64,000 nt of DNA from Mangrovimicrobium sediminis (lineage in GTDB: Bacteria; Pseudomonadota; Gammaproteobacteria; Pseudomonadales; Halieaceae), in contig NZ_SRLE01000008.1 in NCBI RefSeq assembly GCF_004745945.1, positions 1-64,000 on the forward strand. The letters run 5' to 3'. A program made the position numbers and the translations under genes. The notes below the pieces were generated by a model. The model was not told the origin of the DNA and did not search any database. It saw only the letters and a list, made by a program, of their open reading frames with translations. This document shows, piece by piece, positions 33,819-43,000 of the stretch (position 1 is its first letter; each line of letters begins with the position of its first letter).

Positions 33819-36803
33819 TCAGAAGCGCTGGCTCAGGCGGGTATACCAGAAGCGCCCCTTCAATTCGTGGGTTCGGCCGTCGATGTTATCGTTAAAGGCC
33901 GAGGTGGCCAACGGCGCGGCCTCATCGAACAGGTTGTCCACCCCCAGCGACAGGCGCAGGCCGTCGAGCACGTCGAAGGTGTAGTTGAGCTGCACGTCGT
34001 GCACCATCCAGGCTTTGATATTGCGCCAGCGGTCGCTGTCCGGCACCCGCTCGCGCATGCTGTCGACGTAGTGCACCTGGTAGCTGCCGCGCCAGCGCTC
34101 GCGGTTCCAGCGCAGCCCGAGCTGGGCTTTCCACTCGGGGATGCCCCCCAGGCCCTCGGAGGCCTCGTCGCGGAAACTGCCCGCCAGGTCCTCGCGCGGC
34201 GCGCTGGCGTCCTGCTGCGCCAGGTATTCGGCGATCCAGCTGGTGCTGCCGTTGAGGGTGAACTGGCCGAAGCGGTTCTCGGCGAAACGCCAGTCGAGGC
34301 CGAAGTCGGCGCCGCTGACCCGGCGCTCGCCGATGTTCAGGTTGGAGGCGCGCACCAGTACCAGGTTGCCCATCGCGTCGCGCTCTACGCGGTCCTCGAA
34401 GCTGCCGAAACGGGCGTTCTGGTCGACGATGTACTGAGCGCTGGACGACACCACGTCCTGCTGCTCGATGCGGAAGAAGTCGGCGGACAGCGCCAGCCCC
34501 TGCAGCCGGGCGGGCGTCAGTACCAGCCCCACGCTGTAGCTCTCTGAGGTCTCCGGCTGCAACTGCGGGTTGCCGCCCTCCAGGGTCAGGAACTGGTTGC
34601 GGCTGGGGTCGCCCAGCGCGGTGCAGCCGGGCAGTACGCCGACATTGGCGGGCTGGGTGCAGGGGTCGAGCAGGAAGGCCTGGTTTTCCGTCACGCCCTC
34701 GTAGAGCTCGTTGAGGCTGGGCGCACGAAAGCCCCCGGCGTAGTTGGCGCGCAGCAGCAGCGCCGGACCCGGGCTGTAGCGCAGGGCCACTTTCGGGTTG
34801 GTGGTGGTGCCGAAGTCGCTGTAGTCCGAGTAGCGCAGCGCCGCCTCCAGGTCGAGTTTGGCCAGCCCGTCGGCGCTCTTCCACAGCGGCACCACGCTCT
34901 CCAGGAAGAACTCGGCGACCGTGCGTTTGCCGCGGGTGGCGTCGAAGTTGGTCGCGCCGATAGTGCTGGTGCTGGCCAGCAGTGGCCCGGGCCGCTTGCG
35001 CGTGCTCTCCCTGCGGTGCTCGAAGCCGAAGGCGACGTCGGCGCGCCCGGCGGGCAGGCCGTCGACCGCGCGGGACATGCTGAAGCCCGCGCTGTACAGC
35101 TCCGAGTACCCGCTCACCTGCCCGGTGGCCATGATGTAGTCCGCCTGCGCCGGCTCCAGCGTCCCGGCGGGGCCGAGCAGGTTGACCGGTACACAGTCGT
35201 CCAGCGGCGGGCCCTGGCAACCCGCGGCCGGGCCGATGGCGCGGCGCAGGTGGTCGGCATTGACGATGGCGCTGCTCGCCTCGGTGGCCTCGCTGCGGCT
35301 CCAGTTGTAGCCGAAGTCCCAGCTCCAGTCCGCCCACAGGCCCTGCAGGGCGGCGGCCATGCGTGCCACCTCCGATTCATTGCGCTGTCGCCGTTCGGGG
35401 AATTCCACCAGGCGGCGGCGCACGTCCGCGAGATCCACCTCGAAGTCGTTGTAGATGTTGTCCGCTGCCACCAGCAGCGGGTCCTGCTCGAAGGCGGTGA
35501 ACACCGGTGTCGGCGCCAGTACTGCCTCGGCGTCGGTCTCGGTATAGGACAGCTCGATCTCGCCGGTCAGCCACTGGGCGAAGTCGTAGCTGGCGCTGCC
35601 ATAGAGGCTGGTGCGCTCGAAGGGGACTACCGCGGTGGTGAAGGCCTGGTAGTTGAACAGGTCCTCGTCCGTCGCCGGCCGGTAACCGTCCGCGGTGGCG
35701 ATCACCGTGCGCCCGTCGGGCAGGCTGATGCGCGCATCCGGGGTGGCGCTGGAGCGCTGGTCGGCGCCGCCTTCAGCGCGGGTGTCGGCGTTGCGCGAGA
35801 CATCCCGGTCGCGGCTGAAAATCGGGTCCTGCTGGTACAGCGAGGCGCTCAGGAACAGCGAACCCTCGGGCAGGCCGGTGCCGTATTGCAGGGTCTGGGT
35901 GGTGGTCTGCAGGTCGCCGCGCTCGGTCTCGCCGTAGTAGGTCTCGGCGAGAAAGCCGTGGAAATCGCGTTTCATGATCACGTTGACCACACCGGCGATG
36001 GCGTCGGAACCGTAGATCGCCGAGGCGCTGTCCTTGAGGATCTCGATGCGCTCCACCGCCGCCGGCGGGATGCTGTTGAGGTCCACCGCGTCGCCGGCGA
36101 GGCCGTCGCTGGCCACCCGGCGCCCGTTGATCAGCACCAGGGTGTTGTTGGCGGGCAGTCCGCGGAGGGTTACCGTCGCGGTGCCGTCGCCGCCGTTGGA
36201 GATGGCCGTACTGGTGGCGTTGCCGGAGACCGCGGGCACGAATTTCAGCAATTCCCCGAGGCTCTGGGCACCGCTGAGTTCGATCTCCGGTCCGGCGAGG
36301 ACGTCGACCGGCGCACCGCCGGTGTAGGTGGCGCGGCGGATGCGCGAGCCGGTGACGCGGTTGCCGTAGACGTAGGTTTCCTCCAGCCCGGGCACATACA
36401 CTGGGTAGCGATCGAGCAACTCCCGCGCGTCCGGGCAGGCATCGCCGCAGCCCGCGGCGTACACCGCGATGACCTTGTTGTCGATCAGCTCCCAGGCCAG
36501 GCCAGTGCCAGCCAGCAGCTGGTCCAGCGCGGCGGCAGGGGTGAAATGGCCGACCAGCTCCCGCGCCGGCAGGTCGCGGGTGACGCGGTCGGAAAAGACA
36601 ATGGACAGGCCGCTTTGCTTGCTCAGCTGGATGAGCGCGGAAGAAAGGCGCGGCGCGTTGACGACGAAATGCACCGCCTCCGGCGTACTGGCGAGCGCAG
36701 TCTGGCTCAGGCCCAGCGCGAGGCAGGCTGCGAGCAGTGCCGAACGCGCAAAAGCGAGTGAGCCCGGAAAACATACCGGTACTGGCGCAGACGCGGTAGA
36801 CAT
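33819..36803 (-). CDS. TonB-dependent receptor with N-terminal STN signalling domain
   Basis: An outer-membrane transducer of about 994 residues. After the signal peptide, the STN (secretin/TonB short N-terminal) domain spans about residues 45-115: FVVNAPRLSSALIQLSKQSG, LSIVFSDRV and AALDQLLAGTGLAWELIDNK. The plug follows, with YVYGNRVTGSRIRRATY, VTLRGLPANNTLVLINGRR and the conserved EILKDSASAIYGSDAIAGVVN; the barrel ends in FWYTRLSQRF. The STN domain is the part that contacts a FecR-type regulator, and fecR and an ECF sigma gene lie immediately upstream. The ATG at 36803 is preferred over one at 36839 because it begins the signal-peptide region more compactly. The inducing substrate is unknown. 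Confidence 0.9.
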   Translation of the reverse strand: MSTASAPVPVCFPGSLAFARSALLAACLALGLSQTALASTPEAVHFVVNAPRLSSALIQLSKQSGLSIVFSDRVTRDLPARELVGHFTPAAALDQLLAGTGLAWELIDNKVIAVYAAGCGDACPDARELLDRYPVYVPGLEETYVYGNRVTGSRIRRATYTGGAPVDVLAGPEIELSGAQSLGELLKFVPAVSGNATSTAISNGGDGTATVTLRGLPANNTLVLINGRRVASDGLAGDAVDLNSIPPAAVERIEILKDSASAIYGSDAIAGVVNVIMKRDFHGFLAETYYGETERGDLQTTTQTLQYGTGLPEGSLFLSASLYQQDPIFSRDRDVSRNADTRAEGGADQRSSATPDARISLPDGRTVIATADGYRPATDEDLFNYQAFTTAVVPFERTSLYGSASYDFAQWLTGEIELSYTETDAEAVLAPTPVFTAFEQDPLLVAADNIYNDFEVDLADVRRRLVEFPERRQRNESEVARMAAALQGLWADWSWDFGYNWSRSEATEASSAIVNADHLRRAIGPAAGCQGPPLDDCVPVNLLGPAGTLEPAQADYIMATGQVSGYSELYSAGFSMSRAVDGLPAGRADVAFGFEHRRESTRKRPGPLLASTSTIGATNFDATRGKRTVAEFFLESVVPLWKSADGLAKLDLEAALRYSDYSDFGTTTNPKVALRYSPGPALLLRANYAGGFRAPSLNELYEGVTENQAFLLDPCTQPANVGVLPGCTALGDPSRNQFLTLEGGNPQLQPETSESYSVGLVLTPARLQGLALSADFFRIEQQDVVSSSAQYIVDQNARFGSFEDRVERDAMGNLVLVRASNLNIGERRVSGADFGLDWRFAENRFGQFTLNGSTSWIAEYLAQQDASAPREDLAGSFRDEASEGLGGIPEWKAQLGLRWNRERWRGSYQVHYVDSMRERVPDSDRWRNIKAWMVHDVQLNYTFDVLDGLRLSLGVDNLFDEAAPLATSAFNDNIDGRTHELKGRFWYTRLSQRF

Positions 36804-36909
36804 AGACAGCCCGGGGAGCGGCAGTGCCGCAACCCACAATCCAGGTGATTATCTCGACGCGAACCCCCGGCCGGGGTTAATGAAGGGGGACCCGCAGGCC
36901 CGTTATAGC

Positions 36910-37887
36910 CTACCGCTGTTTTTTGAGCAACTGTACCGTGCCCTGGTCGATCTCGCGTGCCTCGATGTCGAGGCTTACCTGCAGGGCGCGCAGGATGGAC
37001 TGCGGCTGGTCGAGATCGAACACGCCGGACACGGTCAGCGCCGCCAGTTCCGGGTCGCCCAGCAGGTAGGCTGTCGCGTCGTAGCGTTTGAGTTCGGCCA
37101 GCAGTGCCGGCAGCGGCATGGCCTCGGCGACCAGGCGCCCTTCGCGCCAGGCCAGTTGCCGGGCGGTGTCGGTAATCGCAGCCACCTGCCAGCCCCGCGG
37201 GCCGGTGCGCAGTTGCTGGTCCTGGCGCAGGACCTCGGCACTCGCTGCGCGGCTGCCGGGGGCGTCGAGTTCAGTGACGCGAACCACGCCCTCGGTCACG
37301 GTGACCTCGGTCTTGCGGCCCTGGCGGTAGACGTTGAAAGCGGTGCCGAGGGCGGTGACCCGCGCGTCGCCGGAGTCCACGCTGAACGGGCGGGCGGGGT
37401 TCTTCTCGACCTGGAACCAGGCCTCGCCGCGGCGCAGGACGATCTGGCGCTGATCGTCGCTGTAGGTGACGCTGATCCGGGTGTTGGAGTTGAGCAGGGC
37501 GCGGGAGCCGTCGGGCAGTGCAACTTCCTGCCGTTCGCCGAGGGCGCTGGTGTAGATCTGTGCCTGCGGCTCGTGCTGGGCCAGGGGGCCCAGGAACAGA
37601 GCGAGCAATGCGCTGGCGGCGATGGCGGCGGCGCTGCCGAACAGCCAGCGACGGCTGCGCGAGGTATCGCTGCCGGTACCCGGGGGCGGCTCTACCGCCA
37701 GGGCGTCGCCGAGTTCCTCCCACAGGGCCAGCGCGTCGTCCATGGCCTGGGGGTGAGAGGGGGCTGCGGCCAACCACAGGGCAAAAGCCTGCCGGTCCGC
37801 TTCAGCGGCGGTATCTGCGCGCAGGCGGGCAATCCATGCCAGCGCCTGGTCGAGCGCATGCCCGTGTTCCTCACCAGTCGTGTTCAC
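36910..37887 (-). CDS. FecR-family anti-sigma/transmembrane regulator
   Basis: A 325-residue inner-membrane sensor of a cell-surface-signalling system. The cytoplasmic DUF4880-like N-terminus (residues about 10-60, ALDQALAWIARLRADTAAEA) binds the sigma factor. One membrane segment (WLFGSAAAIAASALLALFLG, about 84-103) follows. The periplasmic FecR domain has YTSALGERQEVALPDGSRAL, RRGEAWFQVEKNPARPF and VTALGTAFNVYRQG. The C-terminal DUF4974/STN-like part (VSGVFDLDQPQSILRALQ) would contact the receptor's STN domain. The start is GTG at 37887. It lies between the sigma gene and the receptor gene on the same strand. Confidence 0.9.
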   Translation of the reverse strand: MNTTGEEHGHALDQALAWIARLRADTAAEADRQAFALWLAAAPSHPQAMDDALALWEELGDALAVEPPPGTGSDTSRSRRWLFGSAAAIAASALLALFLGPLAQHEPQAQIYTSALGERQEVALPDGSRALLNSNTRISVTYSDDQRQIVLRRGEAWFQVEKNPARPFSVDSGDARVTALGTAFNVYRQGRKTEVTVTEGVVRVTELDAPGSRAASAEVLRQDQQLRTGPRGWQVAAITDTARQLAWREGRLVAEAMPLPALLAELKRYDATAYLLGDPELAALTVSGVFDLDQPQSILRALQVSLDIEAREIDQGTVQLLKKQR

Positions 37888-38017
37888 TGTCGTTCCCTAC
37901 TGTGTTCCGGAGCCTCACTTGCGGGGTTTTGGCGACCGGTTTTTTTGTGTTGTACCGATATAACGTCTCAGGGGCACATTCCCTCAACGGAGAAAGTGTG
38001 AATTCTTGATGAATCTC

Positions 38018-38563
38018 TCATTTTCGAGCCGCCGGATCTTCCAGTGCCTCGAGCGCCTCGCGGCAGGCGCGCAGGGCCTGGAGGATGTATTTCTCCACGC
38101 TGGAGACAGACACCTGCAGCTGTTCGGCGATGGCGCTGTAGGGCAGGCCGTTCTGGCGGTGCAGCAGGAAGGCCTGCTTGGCCTTGAACGGCAGCGATTC
38201 CACCGCGGCATTGATTGCCGCCAGGCGCTGGCTGGCACCCAGAATCTGCTCGGGGGAGGGCTCGGCGGCGCCGGTATCGACGCCGTCGTCGGGGTGTTCG
38301 CGCATTTCGCCGGCGAGGAAGCGGAAGTGCAGCTTGCGCCGGCGCAGCTGGTCTATCGCCAGGTTGCCGGCGACCTGGTAGAGGTAGGCGCGGGCGTTAT
38401 CCAGCCGGCCCGGGTCGTCCAGGCGGTGCAGGCGCAGGAAGGCCTCCTGGGCGATCTCGGCCGCATCCTCGGGGTTGTCCAGGCGCTGCGCAAGGAATTT
38501 TTCCAGCGCGCCCCGGTTCTGCACCACGAGCTCGGCGATGAACTGGTCTTTGTCGTTTGCCAC
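38018..38563 (-). CDS. ECF-type RNA polymerase sigma factor
   Basis: An ECF (FecI-like) sigma factor of about 181 residues. Region 2 shows DAAEIAQEAFLRLHRLDDPG and ARAYLYQVAGNLAIDQLRRR; region 4 shows VESLPFKAKQAFLLHRQNG, LPYSAIAEQLQVSVSSVEKY and ILQALRACREAL. The GTG at 38563 gives a natural N-terminus (VANDKDQFIAELVV); a GTG at 38605 would add 14 residues and overlaps the end region of serA. Downstream are fecR and the STN-TonB receptor, so it is expected to transcribe the receptor gene when the signal is sensed. Confidence 0.9.
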   Translation of the reverse strand: MANDKDQFIAELVVQNRGALEKFLAQRLDNPEDAAEIAQEAFLRLHRLDDPGRLDNARAYLYQVAGNLAIDQLRRRKLHFRFLAGEMREHPDDGVDTGAAEPSPEQILGASQRLAAINAAVESLPFKAKQAFLLHRQNGLPYSAIAEQLQVSVSSVEKYILQALRACREALEALEDPAARK

Positions 38564-38614
38564 TGGCTGATCATGCCACCGGGGCGACGGCCGCCGCCAC
38601 CCCACAGATGGGCC

Positions 38615-39844
38615 CTAGAACAGGACCCGGGAGCGGATCGTACCCTCGACCGCGGCGAGCCGGGCCAGGGCGATGTCGCTGTACTCCGCGTCCACGTCGA
38701 TGACCACGTAGCCCACCGCCTCGTTGGTCTGCAGGAACTGCGCGGAGACGTTGACCCCGGTTTCGGAGAACACGCTGTTGATGGCGCTCATCACGCCCGG
38801 GATGTTGTGGTGGATGTGCAGCAGGCGGTGGCAGCCGGCGTGCTCCGGCAGGGCGACCTCGGGGAAGTTGACGGACGAGGTGGTAGTGCCGTTGTCCGAG
38901 TACTTCGCCAGCTTCTCGGCCACTTCCATGCCGATGTTCTCCTGCGCCTCCACCGTGCTGCCGCCGATGTGCGGGGTGAGGAACACGTTGTCGAAGCGGC
39001 GCAGGGGCGAGACGAACTCGTCGTCGTTGGAGCGCGGTTCCACCGGGAATACGTCGATCGCGGCGCCGGCCAGGTGGCCGGACTCCAGTCGCGCCGCCAG
39101 GGCGTCGATGTCGACCACGGTGCCGCGGGAGGCGTTGATCAGGATGCCGCCCTCGCGCATCAGCTCCAGCTCCTGCGCGCCGATCATGTCCTGGGTTGCC
39201 GCGGTTTCCGGTACGTGCAGGGTAACCACGTCCGAGGAGGCCAGCAGCTGGCCGAGGCTGTGTACCTGGCGGGCGTTGCCCAGGGGCAGCTTGTTGACCA
39301 CGTCGTAGAACTGCACCTGCATACCAAGGCTCTCGGCGATGATGCCCAGCTGCACGCCGATATTGCCGTAGCCGATGATGCCCAGCTTCTTGCCGCGGAT
39401 TTCGAAGGCGCCGGTGGCGGACTTCTGCCATTCGCCCCGGTGGGCGGCGGCATTTTTCTCGGCCACGCCGCGCAGCAGCAGGATGGCCTCGGCGATCACC
39501 AGCTCGGCCACGCTGCGGGTATTGGAGAACGGCGCGTTGAACACCGCGATACCGCGTTTGGTCGCCGCTTCAAGGTTTACCTGGTTGGTGCCGATACAAA
39601 AACAGCCCACCGCGACCAGTTTCCTGGCCGCGGCGAAGACCTCTTCGGTGAGTTGGGTGCGCGAGCGGATGCCGACGAAGTGCGCGCCGGCGATGGCCGC
39701 CTTGAGCTCCTCGGTGGGCAGCGCCTTGGCGTGCACCTCGATGTTCTCGTAGCCGGCCCGCTGCAGGGCCTCGACCGCGGACGGGTGGATGCCCTCGAGC
39801 AGCAGGAACTTGATCTTTTCCTTGGGCAGGGACTGTCTGGCCAT
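38615..39844 (-). CDS. serA: D-3-phosphoglycerate dehydrogenase SerA
   Basis: First enzyme of serine synthesis, oxidising 3-phosphoglycerate with NAD+; SerA enzymes also reduce 2-oxoglutarate to D-2-hydroxyglutarate. It has 409 residues, the short E. coli type. The NAD-binding motif is KKLGIIGYGNIGVQLG near residue 151, with the NASRGTVVDIDAL (Arg) block, the Glu in AIDVFPVEPRSNDDEF, and the catalytic His in LTPHIGGSTVEAQ. The C-terminal ACT domain (LLHIHHNIPGVMSAINSVF) gives serine feedback. The stop lies 10-50 bp from the ECF sigma gene, but that is a distinct unit. Confidence 0.97.
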   Translation of the reverse strand: MARQSLPKEKIKFLLLEGIHPSAVEALQRAGYENIEVHAKALPTEELKAAIAGAHFVGIRSRTQLTEEVFAAARKLVAVGCFCIGTNQVNLEAATKRGIAVFNAPFSNTRSVAELVIAEAILLLRGVAEKNAAAHRGEWQKSATGAFEIRGKKLGIIGYGNIGVQLGIIAESLGMQVQFYDVVNKLPLGNARQVHSLGQLLASSDVVTLHVPETAATQDMIGAQELELMREGGILINASRGTVVDIDALAARLESGHLAGAAIDVFPVEPRSNDDEFVSPLRRFDNVFLTPHIGGSTVEAQENIGMEVAEKLAKYSDNGTTTSSVNFPEVALPEHAGCHRLLHIHHNIPGVMSAINSVFSETGVNVSAQFLQTNEAVGYVVIDVDAEYSDIALARLAAVEGTIRSRVLF

Positions 39845-40033
39845 GTGCGAATGATCTCGTAGATAGCGCCCCCGGCGCGTGGTCGGGGTCGAAAAAAGGC
39901 GCGTATGTTACCACAGGCGGGCAGGCCCCAAGGGCACTGGAAAGTGGCACATTTCCACCCGCGGGGAGCGGGTGTGGGGCGCGACCTGGCCGCTCGCGGT
40001 CTATATTGGAATCCAGGACAGGAGAAAAATAAC

Positions 40034-43000
40034 ATGTCCGCAAAAACGCTCCTCCGCTACTGGTTGTGGCTGTGTTTACTGCCCGGCCTGCTGCTCGCCG
40101 GCCTGGCCTCCGCCGCGACCGTCAGCCTTACCTTGTCCAGCTACCCGGCCCAGCCGGTGACCGGGCAGGTGCTCACCTACCGGGCCACCTGGGTGGCCGG
40201 TACCGGCCCGCCCTGCTTCGGCGACCTGATCGTCAGCCTGCCCGCCAGCGGCGCCACCTTTCTCGACAGCAACCCGGGTGGCAGCTTCGAGAGCGCCAAC
40301 AACCGCGTGCGCTGGTCGAATATCCGCTTCCACAACAACACCGGCGACCGCTGGGTGCGCGTGCTGGTCACCGCCGCGGGGGGTTCCCTGCCCGCCGCCA
40401 GTGCCCGTGTCACCGGCGGCTGCTCGACCTCGACCGGCCCGCAGGCGGGGCCTGTGGTCAATCCGGGTGCGCAGCCACATCTGACCCTCGACAAGACAGC
40501 CTCGCGCACTACCGCGGGTGCCGGTGAACAGATCAGCTACACCCTGACCTACGCCAACAACGGCAGTGGCGACGCCACCGGTGTCGTGCTCACCGATACC
40601 CTGCCCGCCGACGTGCTGTTCTACTCCGCGAGCGGCGGCGGTGCGCACGCCGCGGGTACAGTCACCTGGAACATCGGCACGATTCCCGCGGGCGCCAGCG
40701 GGGCCGTTTCCGCCACGGTCACGGTAGCCAGCCCCATCGCCAACGGTACCGTGCTGGCCAATACCGCTGAACTGGCCAGCAACGAACTCGCCGCGGTCAA
40801 TGCCGGGCCGGTGAACGTGACCGCCACCAGTGCGCCGGTGCTCAGCGTGTTGAAACAGGCGCCGGGACCGCAGGTGGCGGCCGGGCAGGTGTTCACCTAC
40901 CTGATCGATTACGCCAACAGCGGCACGGATACCGCGACCGGTGTGGTGGTCACCGACACCTTGCCCAGCGGCCTGGCTTTCGTCTCCGCCACCGGTGGTG
41001 GCAGCCACAGCAATGGGGTGGTGACCTGGAACCTGCCCGACCTCGGCGCCGGGGCGGCACACCAGTTGTCGCTGACGGCGAAGGTCGCCTCGCCGATCAG
41101 TGACGGCAGCGTTCTCGGCAATGCGATCAGCATCACCAGTGCTCAGACGGGCATCGTGGCAGGGCCCACCGTCGATGTGACCGCCAGCAGTGCGCCGGTG
41201 CTGGAACTGCAAAAAACCGTGTCCAGGGCCACCGCCAACGCCGGCGAACGCCTGGTTTACACGCTCACCTACAGCAACACGGGCTCGGATACCGCCACCG
41301 GCGTGCAGTTGCAGGACGTGCTGCCACCGGACACGTTGTATGTGTCCGACACCGGAGGCGGCGCGGTGAGTGGCCAGCAGGTGACCTGGAACCTCGGCAA
41401 GTTGCGGGCCGGGGAGGGCGGCAGCATCCAGCTGCAGGCGGACATCGTCACACCCATCGCCGACGGCACCGTGCTGCACAACACCGCTTCGCTGCTCAGC
41501 GCGCAGGTCAGCCAGCCGACCACGGCGTTTGCCGATACCCGGGTGTCCAGCGCGCCGGTGTTGAGTGTGGAAAAGCAGGTGTCACGCAACCGCGTGCAGG
41601 ACGGTGACAGTTTCGTCTACACGATTACCTACGCGAACACCGGTACTGACGCGGCCACCAACGTGGTCCTTGAAGATGCCCTGCCGGCGGACACCGTGTT
41701 CGTCAGCGCCACCGGCGGCGGTGTCTACGCGGCACCGACCAACAGCGTCAGCTGGAGCCTGGGTACGCTCGCCGCCGGCGCCCGGGATTCGGTGACGGTC
41801 ACGCTGCGCACCGCGGTGCCGCTGGCGGACGGCACGGTACTGGTCAACAGCGCCAGCATCGACGCGGACCAGACCTCGCCAGTCAGCGCCGCCAGCGAGC
41901 CGTCGCGGGTCACGGTGAGCAGCGCGCCGCTGCTGCTGGTGGACCTCACGCCCTCGCAGACCCGCACGACCCCGGGCAGCACGCTCGTCTATACCCTGGA
42001 TTTCGCCAATTTCGGCACCGATGCGGGCAGTGGCACGCAATTGGAGTTTCTTGCGGCGCCCGGCACACGTATTACCGGTGCCGGAGCCGGCGGCGTGGTG
42101 AGCGGTGATGTCGTGAACTGGTCCTTCGGCAACTTCCCCGCCGGCGCCCTGGGGTCCGTGACGGTCACCGTGGAAGTGGACAGCCCGCTGGCCAACGGCA
42201 CGCGGCTCTCCCCGCTGGCGGGCATCGCCGCGACCGGCGGCCACCTGGACCTGGCGAGCACCACCACCGTGGTCGACAGCGCCCCGCTCTTGAGTCTGTC
42301 CAAGCGCGCGTCGCGCACCCAGGTGCAGCCCGGCGATTCGCTGGTGTACACCCTGGCATTCGACAACAGCGGCACCGATGCGGCGGGGGATGTCGTCCTG
42401 CGCGACTTCCTGCCCGCCGGGGTCAGCTTCGTTTCCGCCAGCGCCGGCGGCACTGAAAGCGGCGGTGTAGTGACCTGGAACCTCGGCGACCTGGCGGCAC
42501 CGGCTGCCGGTTCGGTAACGCTCACCGTGCGCGTCAACAGCCCGCTGCCGGACGGCACGCTGCTGGAGAACCTGGCCAGTATCGAGAGCACGGCGACCTC
42601 CCCGGTCTCCGCCTCCCACCGCATCAGCGTCTCGAGCCAGCCCGACCTCAGCATTCGCAAGTCGGTGTCCAGCAGTACCGTGGTCCCCGGCAACACACTG
42701 GTCTACACCCTCGAATACGCCAACAACGGCACCGACCAGGCGACCGGCGTGGTTCTCGAGGACCACCTGCCGGACAACGTGACCTTCGTCCGCGCCAGCG
42801 GCGGCGGTTCCGAGTCCTCGCCCGGTATCGTCCAGTGGTCCATCGGCACCCTCGCCGCGGGCGCAAGGAGTTCCGTGACCGTGGAGGTGACGGTCGATTC
42901 GCCCCTGGCCAACGGCACCGTGCTGCACAACGTCGCGACCATCGACGGCGACCAGGGCGGCCCGCGCTCCAGTCCGGTGGTGGACGTGCGCGTGTCCAGC

